The position numbers were made by a program, and so were the translations under genes. Positions 38,533-47,194 of a DNA stretch of 64,000 nt are shown here, one piece after another; within the stretch, counting starts at the first letter, position 1, and every line of letters begins with the position of its first letter. Below the pieces are notes generated by a model. It had not been told where the DNA came from. It did not search any database and worked only from the letters and a program-made list of their open reading frames with translations. The stretch is from Terriglobia bacterium (lineage in GTDB: Bacteria; Acidobacteriota; Terriglobia; Terriglobales; Acidobacteriaceae), in assembly GCA_032252755.1 (NCBI GenBank), contig JAVUPY010000052.1:1-64000 (forward strand). Reading direction: 5' to 3'.

Positions 38533-40431
38533 ATGCCTGAACGCGTCGTAGGAATCGATCTCGGTACCACCAACTCCCTGGTTGGGTTTATGCAAGGCGA
38601 CCACCCGGTCATCATTCCGGGTGAGGATGGCTCCAATCTTCTGCCGTCCGTGGTTGCGCTGGCGCCCGACGGACAGATCGTCGTCGGCAATTCCGCTCGC
38701 ACGCACCTGATTGAGACGCCGGAACGAGCGGTGTACTCGGTAAAGCGCCTGATGGGGCGCGGCGTGGAAGACGTGCAAGGGGAATTGAAGTTCTTCCCTT
38801 TCCGACTCGCCGAGGACCTTTCGCCGGGCGAAGTGCTGCGCATGAAGCTGGGCGACGAGACGTTTACGCCTCCGGAAATCTCTGCCTACATTCTTCGCCA
38901 GTTGAAGCGCAATGCGGAACGTTATTTCAGTGCGCCGGTGAAGCAGGCGGTGATCACGGTTCCCGCCTATTTCAACGACGCACAACGCCAGGCGACGAAA
39001 GATGCTGGGCGAATCGCTGGGCTCGACGTCCTGCGGCTCGTGAATGAACCGACGGCGGCGGCCCTTGCATATGGGCTCGACAAGAAGAAGTCAGGCACGG
39101 TTGCTGTTTACGATCTGGGTGGCGGAACCTTTGACATCTCCATTCTCAAGTTGCAGGACGGCATCTTCGAGGTGATCGCCACGAATGGCGATACGCACCT
39201 TGGTGGCGATGACATTGACAACCTGCTGATCGCGATCGCGCTGGATGATATCCAGGGCGATCTTGTGGTCGATGTCCGTCGCAGCGGCGAGGCTGTGCAG
39301 CGGATTCGCAAGGCCGTGATCGAGGCGAAGATTGCACTTTCCGCGAATGATTCCGCGAAACTCGATGTCGAATTACCCGACGGCAAGCGTTACCAGCGCG
39401 AGATTCCTCGCACAATGTTCGAGCAGATGATCAAGCCGGTCATCGATCGAACGGTCGGACCGACCAAGCAGGCATTGAAGGACGCAGGGCTGTCGGCGAG
39501 CGATGTTGACGAAGTGGTGCTTGTCGGCGGATCCACGCGCATACCGCTGGTTCGGCAACTGGTGAAAGATCTTTTCAAGCGCGAGCCGCATGTCGAGTTA
39601 AACCCGGACGAAGTAGTTGCGCTCGGGGCGGCGGTGCAGGCGAACATTCTTGCGGGCGGCTCTGCCGCTACGGAGAACATGCTGCTGCTGGATGTGACAC
39701 CGCTGTCACTCGGGATCGAAGCGCTGGGCGGAGTGGTCGCAAAGATCATTCATCGCAACTCGACGATTCCAGCCTCAGCAACCGAGCATTTTACAACCGG
39801 CGTAGAGGGACAGACCTCGGTTGCGATTCACGTTGTGCAGGGAGAACGCGAACTGGCAAAGGACTGCCGTTCGCTGGCGAGGTTCGACCTCAAGGGCATT
39901 CCGCCAATGCCAGCCGGACTGCCGCGGATTGAAGTCAAGTTCCTGATCGACGCGAACGGTATCCTGCACGTTTCCGCGCGCGAGCAGCGCAGCGGCAAGG
40001 AAGCTGAGATACAGGTGCAGCCGAGCTATGGGCTTACGGATGAACAGGTCGAGAACATGATCATCGACTCGTTCGACTACGCGGAGCAGGATTTCGCGGA
40101 GCGGCAGGTTATCGAGGCGAGCAACGAAGCGAGCACGATCCTGACGGCGCTCGAAAAGGGGCGGAATAGTCCGGCATGGCAGCAACTCAGCACAGAAGAA
40201 AGAAACGAGATCGACAAGCATGAGACGGAGTTGCGCGAGGTTGCACAGGGGAACGACTATCGTGCAATTCGCAACGGGATCGATGCTCTGAATAAAGCGA
40301 CAATGCACCTGGCCGAACTGATGATGGACACTGCGGTCGCCAGCGCGCTTAAGGGTAAGACCATGCAAGAGACGAACGTCGAGGAAGGTCCGGTGGCGCC
40401 ACACCCGATCGGCAAGGCGGAGTTCCATTAA
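38533..40431 (+). CDS. hscA: Hsp70-type chaperone HscA
   Basis: 632 residues, the size of an Hsp70. [12 protein letters not shown] begins the nucleotide-binding domain, [14 protein letters not shown] is its phosphate loop, and [14 protein letters not shown] is the third ATP motif. The substrate-binding domain begins about residue 380 ([13 protein letters not shown]). The assignment as HscA rather than DnaK rests on the neighbours hscB, iscU and fdx. It uses ATP, with HscB, to help release clusters from IscU. The ATG lacks a ribosome site and is preceded by a long inverted repeat. Confidence 0.94.
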   Translation: MPERVVGIDLGTTNSLVGFMQGDHPVIIPGEDGSNLLPSVVALAPDGQIVVGNSARTHLIETPERAVYSVKRLMGRGVEDVQGELKFFPFRLAEDLSPGEVLRMKLGDETFTPPEISAYILRQLKRNAERYFSAPVKQAVITVPAYFNDAQRQATKDAGRIAGLDVLRLVNEPTAAALAYGLDKKKSGTVAVYDLGGGTFDISILKLQDGIFEVIATNGDTHLGGDDIDNLLIAIALDDIQGDLVVDVRRSGEAVQRIRKAVIEAKIALSANDSAKLDVELPDGKRYQREIPRTMFEQMIKPVIDRTVGPTKQALKDAGLSASDVDEVVLVGGSTRIPLVRQLVKDLFKREPHVELNPDEVVALGAAVQANILAGGSAATENMLLLDVTPLSLGIEALGGVVAKIIHRNSTIPASATEHFTTGVEGQTSVAIHVVQGERELAKDCRSLARFDLKGIPPMPAGLPRIEVKFLIDANGILHVSAREQRSGKEAEIQVQPSYGLTDEQVENMIIDSFDYAEQDFAERQVIEASNEASTILTALEKGRNSPAWQQLSTEERNEIDKHETELREVAQGNDYRAIRNGIDALNKATMHLAELMMDTAVASALKGKTMQETNVEEGPVAPHPIGKAEFH

Positions 40432-40437
40432 CAGTGG

Positions 40438-40475
40438 ACCGACATCTGCTTACGACGGCGGATGCCGGGCGGTTC
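40438..40475. repeat. very diverged family A repeat before fdx
   Basis: GACCGACATCTGCTTACGAC and GGCGGATGCCGGGCGG retain the layout of family A, and GTGTGGGGCACGG follows at 40500-40512. Listed as a probable remnant only. Confidence 0.35.
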
Positions 40476-40533
40476 AAAGTGTGGGGGAACGGTCGTGGCG
40501 TGTGGGGCACGGTCGCGATACGAGACAGAAAAT

Positions 40534-40950
40534 ATGGCAGACGAGAAGACTCAGAATAATGGCAGCAGCGTTGCGGTGGAGGGCGCCCAGGAGAACCTTG
40601 TGCGCATCACTTTCCTTCCGGAGAACAAGACGGTCGAGTTCGAGCACGGTAAATTGGAGTACCAGGACCATGGCAAGCCGGAATCCATTCTCGACGTCGC
40701 ACTAAATTTCGGAATTCCGCTAGACCATGCTTGCGGCGGCAACTGCGCGTGCACAACGTGTCACGTTGTCGTAAAGAAAGGCAAAGAGTTGCTAAGTGAG
40801 ATGGACGATGACGAGGCCGACCGACTCGACATGGCGGCCGATCTCCAGTTAAACTCGCGTCTCGGCTGCCAGGTACAGATTGAGAAGCCCGGCGAGATCG
40901 TTGTGGAAATCCCCTCGTGGAACAGAAACTACGTTTCGGAAGGACACTGA
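40534..40950 (+). CDS. fdx: ISC-type [2Fe-2S] ferredoxin
   Basis: 138 residues from ATG 40534. The cluster ligands are C67, C73, C76 (HACGGNCACTTC) and C112 (LGCQVQI), the C-x5-C-x2-C...C pattern of vertebrate-type/adrenodoxin-like ferredoxins found in isc operons. Residues 1-22 are a polar extension (TQNNGSSVAVEG) absent from E. coli Fdx (111 residues). It supplies electrons for cluster assembly on IscU. The open frame to 40462 was not used because it runs through the repeat region. It is followed by iscX after three bases. Confidence 0.94.
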   Translation: MADEKTQNNGSSVAVEGAQENLVRITFLPENKTVEFEHGKLEYQDHGKPESILDVALNFGIPLDHACGGNCACTTCHVVVKKGKELLSEMDDDEADRLDMAADLQLNSRLGCQVQIEKPGEIVVEIPSWNRNYVSEGH

Positions 40951-40953
40951 AAT

Positions 40954-41172
40954 ATGGCGCTCCAACTGACATGGGATGACACCGAAGACATCGGCATCGA
41001 ACTCGCCGAAAAATTCCCAAAGCAGAACCCGCTCGAAGTACGGTTCACGGATCTGCACCGGATGGTCGTCGAACTGCCAGGTTTCGATGACGACCCGAAA
41101 GGTTCTAACGAGAGCAAACTCGAAGCCATCCAAATGGCATGGTACGAGGAGTGGCAGGATCGCAACGGATAG
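40954..41172 (+). CDS. iscX: Fe-S assembly protein IscX
   Basis: 72 residues, the usual length (66-74). LTWDDTEDIGIELAEKFP begins like YfhJ, and the acidic surface (FDDDPKGSNESKLEAIQMAW) is the part that binds IscS and iron in the E. coli protein. The end, YEEWQDRNG, is typical. It is the last gene of the isc operon and closes the full set iscR-S-U-A-hscB-hscA-fdx-iscX. The 94 bp after it contain no clear terminator. Confidence 0.96.
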   Translation: MALQLTWDDTEDIGIELAEKFPKQNPLEVRFTDLHRMVVELPGFDDDPKGSNESKLEAIQMAWYEEWQDRNG

Positions 41173-41266
41173 CTTAGCTCTAAATCAGTAACTTACAACT
41201 GACAGAGTCACAGTGATCCGTTTTCCGTACTGTTCAAAAGCAAATAGTTCTGTTGCCTACCCAGCG

Positions 41267-44098
41267 TCAGTGCTTGTTGGCCGCCTGCCTCGTCTCCGTG
41301 CCGGCGAGTGCCGGATTTCGCGCGAGGCTGACGGCATTTGCGAAGAGGCGGAAGGCTCCTGGAACACCTTCCGGAAGCTGACGATAGAGAGCGTACGCGG
41401 CATAGATGTACACGCCCTTGCCGTAGTGCGCATAGAGGAGCCCGCCCTTCTGCGGATCCTGGTCGGGATCGTGGACCTCGGTCAGAGCGACGTAGTGGGG
41501 ATCCCAGCTTTTCATGAAGCTGTGGCCGCGCTCTTCGACCCAGCCGTCGAAGTCCGCCGAGGTGATTCGATTGGGCCACGCCATCAGCGGATTGCCGGGA
41601 TCAAGGATTTTGACCTTCGCGGCCTCGTCGACGACTTTTTCCGGATCGTTGGTGAGCGAGTAGGGGTAGGGTCCGTAATTGTGGTCATACTGCCCGGAGT
41701 TGTACTGCACAAACAGGACGCCGCCGTTGGCGACGTACTTCAGCAGTCGTCCGTTGTAAGTGACGAGGTCCGGACGCGCGGCGTAGGCACGCACGCCGAG
41801 AACGATGCAGTCGTACCTGGAGAGATCCGCAGTGGCGATGTCTTGCGGGCTGAGGAATTTTGCATGAATGCCTATGTCCTGCAGTGACTGTGCGACCTCG
41901 TCGCCGGTGCCTTCCACGTAGCCGACATTGAGATTGGGAGCAACCTTGAGGTCAACGCCCTGGGTGCGGTAAGTCGCAGGCTCATAGAGCGGATACGGAC
42001 GCAGTCCCTCGTAGCCGGTCATATCGAATCCCTGCTTGTAGCTGTGGCCGTTGTAGGTGGCAACAGCCGTGATGTGGTATGGCTTCTGTTCGAGTTGACT
42101 CGGAGTGACCGAGAATGCCACCTCTTGCTGCTCGCCATTCTTGGCGAGATCGAACTCGGCTTCGGCGGGAGAGGCGGTCCAGCCGGACGGAAGTTCCAGC
42201 TTAACGGTGCCCTTGGCATCACCCTTCACACTAGATTGCAAACTCACATCCAGGTTGAACTTCGTTCCCCCGAGCGGCACCACGCCGGCCTTCGGCGTCA
42301 TGGTGACGGAGATCGCCGGCCCGACTACAAGCGGCTGGTAAACGATGCCGGGGCCAGTGACCCTCTGAACGGTTTGCACCACTTGCCGGAGCGTGATCGG
42401 CTCGCCGTCGTAGGTGAGTTGCAGTTCCGCGGAAAGGGGATAAGGAGTCGTGGGCAGGGACAGGTCCGTTTCGTTGTGGATGTCGTAGTAAGGCTGCTCG
42501 GTGTTGGGCCGGCTGAAATAAGGCGCCGTAAAGGCAGCGTTCTGTGGGACGGTGACCTTGAATTTCTGCGAATCATTCTTGTTGTTCGCCAGCTCGGAGA
42601 CGAATTGGGTCACCGGTTCCACCGTCCATTGCTCACCGGCGGGTGTATGGAGAGCGAGACTGGAAACCTGCACCGGAACGGAACCCTGGTTCGTAGCGCT
42701 TACCTTGACATAAAACGTCTGACCGGGGATCGCAACCTGGAAAGTTTCGGGCGTACCGAAGAACATGGCGAAGCGGCCCGTCGGATCCTTCTCAGGTGCG
42801 ACAGTAGCCAGCATGGTCAGGCCGAGCGATTCGACGAGGGCATCATTGAACTGAACTTCCTTCACGCGCAATTCGTGGTTAACGTTGTACTTGGATTCCG
42901 CCGATAGGTTGCTTGTATCTACGGCGGCAATGAGTGCGCGCGTTGCCTTGAGCCCACGGGCCAGTTCCGGCGCGATCGTCTGCGGATGCTGGAAGTCGAA
43001 TTTTGCAACCGCTTCCTGGACAGCGGAGTTAACCTCCTCGAGTCCTTTCTTCAGGAACGCGGGGTCGCCACCCTTGGCAAGATCGGCGATTCCCATCAGC
43101 GAAACGTCAATACCATCGAAGAAGCTGCTTTCCTTCTCGGGAACCTGCACATCCGACGCCCAGCGGTGGTATCCGACCGGGGAACCGCCGGCCGGTGCGG
43201 GTCCGGTGCCGCCGTTTTGCGACTTTTGAAATCCAAGCCCGGTGCGTGCAATCTGCACGTAGTTCTGGCCGAGAATCGGGTCGTAGTCGGAAGAAGGCAC
43301 TTCGAGCTGAACGGACAGCGGACCATCGTTCCACTTTTTGTGAACGTAATCGTAAAAGCGGACGGGAACATACTTGCCAGTGGCGTAATCGTAGAGGCCC
43401 TTGGGATCGTTCATTGCGAACCAGGGGCTGCGCGAGTAGACCTTGAGTGGCTTCCAAGGCAGCAGTCCAGCCTTGATCTGGTCTGGGAAGACATTCGGAT
43501 CTGCCGCAGCGGTGAACGCCTCCTGCGCCATAACTCCAGCAATCTGGTGATTGCCATGGCCGTCCGTGGGACCGCCGACAAAGACCGAGGTGACGACGAG
43601 CGGACGCGTCATGCGGATCACGCGGACAACGTCGTAGAGCACACGATCGTGTCCCCATTTTTCGAGAGCTTCTTCTTTCGTCTTGGAAAAGCCATAATCG
43701 GCGACGCGGGTAAAGTACTCGCTCACACCGTAGTAACGATCAGCCTGCAACAGTTCCTGGGTACGGACTTCCCCGAGAGCGTCATAATAGTCATGGCTCA
43801 TGATGTTTTGGCCACCCTCACCGCGGTTCAGGGTGAGGAGGACGGCACGGGCGCCTTTGCCGCGCGACTCGTAAGTCAGCATCCCACCATCTTCGTCGTC
43901 AGGATGAGCGGTGATCATGATCAGGCTTGCGCGGGTTTGCAATTTTCGCAAGCTCTGTGCGAGCGCGATAGAGCCACGGTCGAGAGGCAAATTGTTCGCA
44001 TCCGTGGCAGGACGCGTCGAAACGGTAATCGGGGTTTGCGCCCAGCCCGTAAGACTTACCGACATGATGGCAATAACTGCAACCAGGAAGTTCCGCAT
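41267..44098 (-). CDS. large exported PIG-L-family deacetylase
   Basis: 943 residues with a signal peptide (LVAVIAIMSVSLTGWAQT). The N-terminal catalytic domain has AHPDDE at 64-69 with the zinc and catalytic residues H65, D67, D68 and E69, and a later GPTDGHGNHQIAG holding another zinc His. The middle (about residues 430-720) is beta-sandwich, with GQTFYVKVSATNQGSVPVQV typical of NEW3/NPCBM-associated domains. The C-terminal 200 residues (YDCIVLGVRAYAARPDLV, VQYNSGQYDHNYG) look like a glutamine-amidotransferase-like (ThuA-like) fold. The zinc enzyme removes N-acetyl from sugars or related amides in the periplasm. It is nine bases after the permease gene in the ROK-TonB-lyase-permease locus. 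Confidence 0.88.
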   Translation of the reverse strand: MRNFLVAVIAIMSVSLTGWAQTPITVSTRPATDANNLPLDRGSIALAQSLRKLQTRASLIMITAHPDDEDGGMLTYESRGKGARAVLLTLNRGEGGQNIMSHDYYDALGEVRTQELLQADRYYGVSEYFTRVADYGFSKTKEEALEKWGHDRVLYDVVRVIRMTRPLVVTSVFVGGPTDGHGNHQIAGVMAQEAFTAAADPNVFPDQIKAGLLPWKPLKVYSRSPWFAMNDPKGLYDYATGKYVPVRFYDYVHKKWNDGPLSVQLEVPSSDYDPILGQNYVQIARTGLGFQKSQNGGTGPAPAGGSPVGYHRWASDVQVPEKESSFFDGIDVSLMGIADLAKGGDPAFLKKGLEEVNSAVQEAVAKFDFQHPQTIAPELARGLKATRALIAAVDTSNLSAESKYNVNHELRVKEVQFNDALVESLGLTMLATVAPEKDPTGRFAMFFGTPETFQVAIPGQTFYVKVSATNQGSVPVQVSSLALHTPAGEQWTVEPVTQFVSELANNKNDSQKFKVTVPQNAAFTAPYFSRPNTEQPYYDIHNETDLSLPTTPYPLSAELQLTYDGEPITLRQVVQTVQRVTGPGIVYQPLVVGPAISVTMTPKAGVVPLGGTKFNLDVSLQSSVKGDAKGTVKLELPSGWTASPAEAEFDLAKNGEQQEVAFSVTPSQLEQKPYHITAVATYNGHSYKQGFDMTGYEGLRPYPLYEPATYRTQGVDLKVAPNLNVGYVEGTGDEVAQSLQDIGIHAKFLSPQDIATADLSRYDCIVLGVRAYAARPDLVTYNGRLLKYVANGGVLFVQYNSGQYDHNYGPYPYSLTNDPEKVVDEAAKVKILDPGNPLMAWPNRITSADFDGWVEERGHSFMKSWDPHYVALTEVHDPDQDPQKGGLLYAHYGKGVYIYAAYALYRQLPEGVPGAFRLFANAVSLARNPALAGTETRQAANKH

Positions 44099-44107
44099 GA
44101 CGTCTCC

Positions 44108-45607
44108 TCAGACTCTCTCGATATCTGTCTGAACTGCCACTTCAGCCGCCGCCTGCAACTCCAAGGCGTTTCCGAATGGCCATTCCTTGCGAACCACGGC
44201 GCGGACGAGGTAAATCGCCGTGCCAATTACCAGCAGTACGAGCGCGTACTTGATTTCCTTACCGAAGTTGGGCCGGGAAAACAGGATGTAAATGAACCCC
44301 ACCGCCGCAATCAGAGACGGCAGAGGATAAAACCACATTCGGAACGGGCGGCGAAGATCGGGGCGCCGAATCCTGAGGATGATGGCTCCTACTGCCTGCA
44401 ACAGGAACTGCAGCAGGATGCGAATCACGACGAGCGCGGCGATAACGTCAGCCAGCGAGAGGAAACAGAACGCCAGCGCAACGATCCCCAGTACCAGCAA
44501 TGACACGTATGGGAACTTGTGCTTCTTGTGAAGCCTGGCGAACACCCTGAAGTAGTTGCCGTCAAGGGCGGCCGCGTAGGGTACGCGCGAGTATCCCAGC
44601 AGCAGCGAGAACACGGACGCAAACGCTGTCCACACTATCAACGCGGTTATGGCGTATCCCGCCCAGGAGCCGTAGATGCGCTGCATGAGCACCGACATCA
44701 CATAGAAGCGGGTGTCGGATCTCCCGGTAGCCACCAGTTCCTGCCACGGAATGACTCCGATCACGCTGATGTTCATCGTGATGTAGAGAATTGCAATCAC
44801 CACGATTGAAATAAGGACAGCGCGCGGAATGTTCTTTTCTGCGTCTTTGATCTCCTCGCCGAGATAGCAGACGTTGTAGTAGCCCCAGTAGTCGTAAGTC
44901 GCCACCAGCATGGCAGCACCGAGTCCGGTGAAGAATTGGGGGGTGAGATGAAAAGCGTCCTTCGGAAAGGAGAACGCGAGCTTCGCGTTGAAGTGGGTTA
45001 TGCCGGCGAAGATGATCCAACCGAGAGCGAGAAATACTCCGCCAGAAAGGACATGCGACAACCGGGCGATCGCGGTTGTGCGCCGATAGAGCAAGATCAC
45101 CGCAAGAACAACGACCCCGAGCGCGAGGAAGGTTCCTATGCCGACCGTGGCACGCGCTTCCAATCTTCCGAGAAACGGCAAAGTCGCACTGAGATCGTGC
45201 GCGGCGATTTCGGTCTTCAACCGCGGAAAGAAATAGCTGCTGTAGTGCGCCAGCCCGATCGCCCCGGAAGCGATGGACAGCGGCGCTGAAAACGTAAGCT
45301 GCCAGATGAACAGGAAGCTGATGAGGCGTCCGAGTTTGGTTGGACCGTAAATCTCCTTCAGGTAGTAGTACGATCCGCCGGCGTTCGGCATGCTGGCGGC
45401 GAGCTCCGAGATGACCAGACCGTCGCACATGGCGAAGAATGCGCCGAAGATCCAGCCCAGCATCGCCTGCGGACCACCCATCGCACCGATGATCAGCGGC
45501 AGGGTTATGAATGGCCCTACACCCACCATGTCCAGCATGTTGAGCAAGACAGCGGTCCGCAAGCCCATCCCGCGAATCAGCCGGTTTTCCGATTGGGTTT
45601 GGGACAT
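44108..45607 (-). CDS. APC-superfamily amino acid permease
   Basis: 499 residues with about 12 transmembrane segments. The start, GMGLRTAVLLNMLDMVGVG, and the following PFITLPLIIGAMGGPQAML fit the unwound TM1 of APC carriers; ASMPNAGGSYYYLKEIYG is the conserved TM3 approach. WIFGAFFAMCDGLVISELA and YSRVPYAAALDGNYFRVFA are also typical. It is a proton-coupled importer of an amino acid or amine, substrate unknown. It starts four bases after the lyase-like gene's stop, so the two are cotranscribed. The product would pass an amine across the inner membrane to or from that enzyme. Confidence 0.92.
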   Translation of the reverse strand: MSQTQSENRLIRGMGLRTAVLLNMLDMVGVGPFITLPLIIGAMGGPQAMLGWIFGAFFAMCDGLVISELAASMPNAGGSYYYLKEIYGPTKLGRLISFLFIWQLTFSAPLSIASGAIGLAHYSSYFFPRLKTEIAAHDLSATLPFLGRLEARATVGIGTFLALGVVVLAVILLYRRTTAIARLSHVLSGGVFLALGWIIFAGITHFNAKLAFSFPKDAFHLTPQFFTGLGAAMLVATYDYWGYYNVCYLGEEIKDAEKNIPRAVLISIVVIAILYITMNISVIGVIPWQELVATGRSDTRFYVMSVLMQRIYGSWAGYAITALIVWTAFASVFSLLLGYSRVPYAAALDGNYFRVFARLHKKHKFPYVSLLVLGIVALAFCFLSLADVIAALVVIRILLQFLLQAVGAIILRIRRPDLRRPFRMWFYPLPSLIAAVGFIYILFSRPNFGKEIKYALVLLVIGTAIYLVRAVVRKEWPFGNALELQAAAEVAVQTDIERV

Positions 45608-45611
45608 AGGC

Positions 45612-47132
45612 TCAGTCGGTAAAATTCAAGAGCTCCCGTTTCGCTTTTTCGATTTTTTTGGGAAACGCGCGTTCCTGCTCTCTTTTTTCGTTTACCCATT
45701 TTGCGGCCGCGTTCATCTCCGTGCGCGCCACGTCGATTGCTGCCTGGACCGCCTTTGGCGCGGGGCCACCGGGAATCTCCCGAATCGCAACAAAGTGCCG
45801 TGCGTCAAGCGACTCCAGCAGGACCGTGCGGGAAACAGTTAGAGAACGCCCGATCACCTCTGGAGCAAGACGAATGACTTCCCCTACCATGCGGTCGCGA
45901 TCGTATTTGCCACAAGCGACAACCGCCGTGTGCACGAGGCGGTGCGCCATGCGGAAACTCAGCCCTTCGCGACGCACCAGCGTATCGGCGAGTTCGGTGA
46001 CCGAGAGGAAGTCTCCCTGCGCTCGATCAGCCATATGCTCGCGGTCGACTTCGCAGTGCCGCATGACACCGGCAAACAGTTTGAGAGCTCGAGACGCATC
46101 CCGAAACATGGAAAAGACCAGCGGCTGGAGATCGTCTTCGCTGTCGACGATATCGCCGAAGGGTGTGTTATGCGCGCACGTCATAACTGCCTGTGCCTGC
46201 GAAAAAGCCTTCGAGGCCAGGATACGCGTGTGCTCCAGGGACACGGGATTGCGCTTCTGCGGCATGATGCTGCTGGTCTGCACGTAGGCGTCGGTCAATC
46301 GGAGGAAACCAAATTCCTTCATGCACCACTGGAGCAGATCCTGCACATGCTTGCCCAGGCTCACCATGCAAACGGCGATTGCCCCCGCCGATTCGGTGAC
46401 ATAATCGATGGCGGCGATGGCGCCATAAGAATTTAGTTGCAAGCCTTCAAAACCGAGGAGTTCCGCGGTGTAGTCACGGTCGATTGGAAACGCGGTGGTA
46501 GTAATCGCACAGGCTCCGAGAGGGTTGCGATTAATGGTGCTCCAGCAAGCTCGCAGGCGTTCGAAATCGCGCCCGAAGAATTCCACGGCGGCCATGAGGT
46601 AATGCGCAAAGGTCGAAGGTTGTGCCGGTTGGGTGTGCGTATAAGCCGGCATGATGGTGTCGATGTTGGCTGCGGCGAGTTCCAGCAGCGCGGCGCGCGC
46701 GTCGAGTACGTGCTCGGCCACCTTCAAGACCTCGGCCCGAACGGTCATGCGGTAGAGCGTCAGGTCGATGTCGTTCCGGCTCCTGGCCGTGTGCATTCGG
46801 CCCGCCAGGTCCACCCCGACTGCGTCGGCCAGTTTCTCCTCGACAAAGAAGAAGAGGTCCTCGCAGGAACCGTCGTAGGCAGCGGATTTGATTTCATCGA
46901 GTTGCAGCGAATCAAGGGCCTTGAGGCAGGCACGGGCGTCATCCGGCGAGATAATCTTCTGCTTCGCCAGCATAAGCGTATGTGCATAGTGCATTTGCAC
47001 GAGCGCGGACAAAAAGAAACGCTTGCCATCTTCGAAATTCGGTGTGAGAACCGTTTCGGCGTATACGGGAGCCGGAAAGTTTTCAGCGGCGGGACCCGCT
47101 GCGATACCGTTTTTTTTCGAATCAGAGTTCAA
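45612..47132 (-). CDS. argininosuccinate lyase-like enzyme (fumarase/ASL superfamily)
   Basis: 506 residues from TTG 47132 (GGAG six bases upstream). The superfamily signature SSIMPQKRNPVSLEH is at about residue 300, MHTARSRNDIDLTL supplies the substrate-binding loop, and THTQPAQPSTFAHYL the general-acid segment. Canonical ArgH reads RSRNDQ and MPQKxNPDxLE. The changes to RSRNDI and NPVSLEH suggest a paralogue with a different substrate. It would eliminate an amine to release fumarate or another unsaturated acid. An A8 run in the early coding strand could slip. The gene lies between the TonB receptor and the permease; true ArgH is not excluded. Confidence 0.82.
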   Translation of the reverse strand: MNSDSKKNGIAAGPAAENFPAPVYAETVLTPNFEDGKRFFLSALVQMHYAHTLMLAKQKIISPDDARACLKALDSLQLDEIKSAAYDGSCEDLFFFVEEKLADAVGVDLAGRMHTARSRNDIDLTLYRMTVRAEVLKVAEHVLDARAALLELAAANIDTIMPAYTHTQPAQPSTFAHYLMAAVEFFGRDFERLRACWSTINRNPLGACAITTTAFPIDRDYTAELLGFEGLQLNSYGAIAAIDYVTESAGAIAVCMVSLGKHVQDLLQWCMKEFGFLRLTDAYVQTSSIMPQKRNPVSLEHTRILASKAFSQAQAVMTCAHNTPFGDIVDSEDDLQPLVFSMFRDASRALKLFAGVMRHCEVDREHMADRAQGDFLSVTELADTLVRREGLSFRMAHRLVHTAVVACGKYDRDRMVGEVIRLAPEVIGRSLTVSRTVLLESLDARHFVAIREIPGGPAPKAVQAAIDVARTEMNAAAKWVNEKREQERAFPKKIEKAKRELLNFTD

Positions 47133-47161
47133 CGGTTTCTCCTACCTGGCCTGGATAACCC

Positions 47162-47189
47162 GGGCCCGCCGAATGGGGACGGCGGGCCC
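47162..47189 (-). other. intercistronic hairpin between TonB receptor and lyase genes
   Basis: GGGCCCGCC at 47162-47170 pairs perfectly with GGCGGGCCC at 47181-47189. No T-run follows, so it may be a stabilising or partial-termination structure rather than a full terminator. Confidence 0.65.
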
Positions 47190-47194
47190 TTCGA

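Noticed and set aside
42986-44503. 505-codon plus-strand frame opposite the PIG-L gene
   Set aside because: Spans two clear minus-strand genes and has no recognisable domain.
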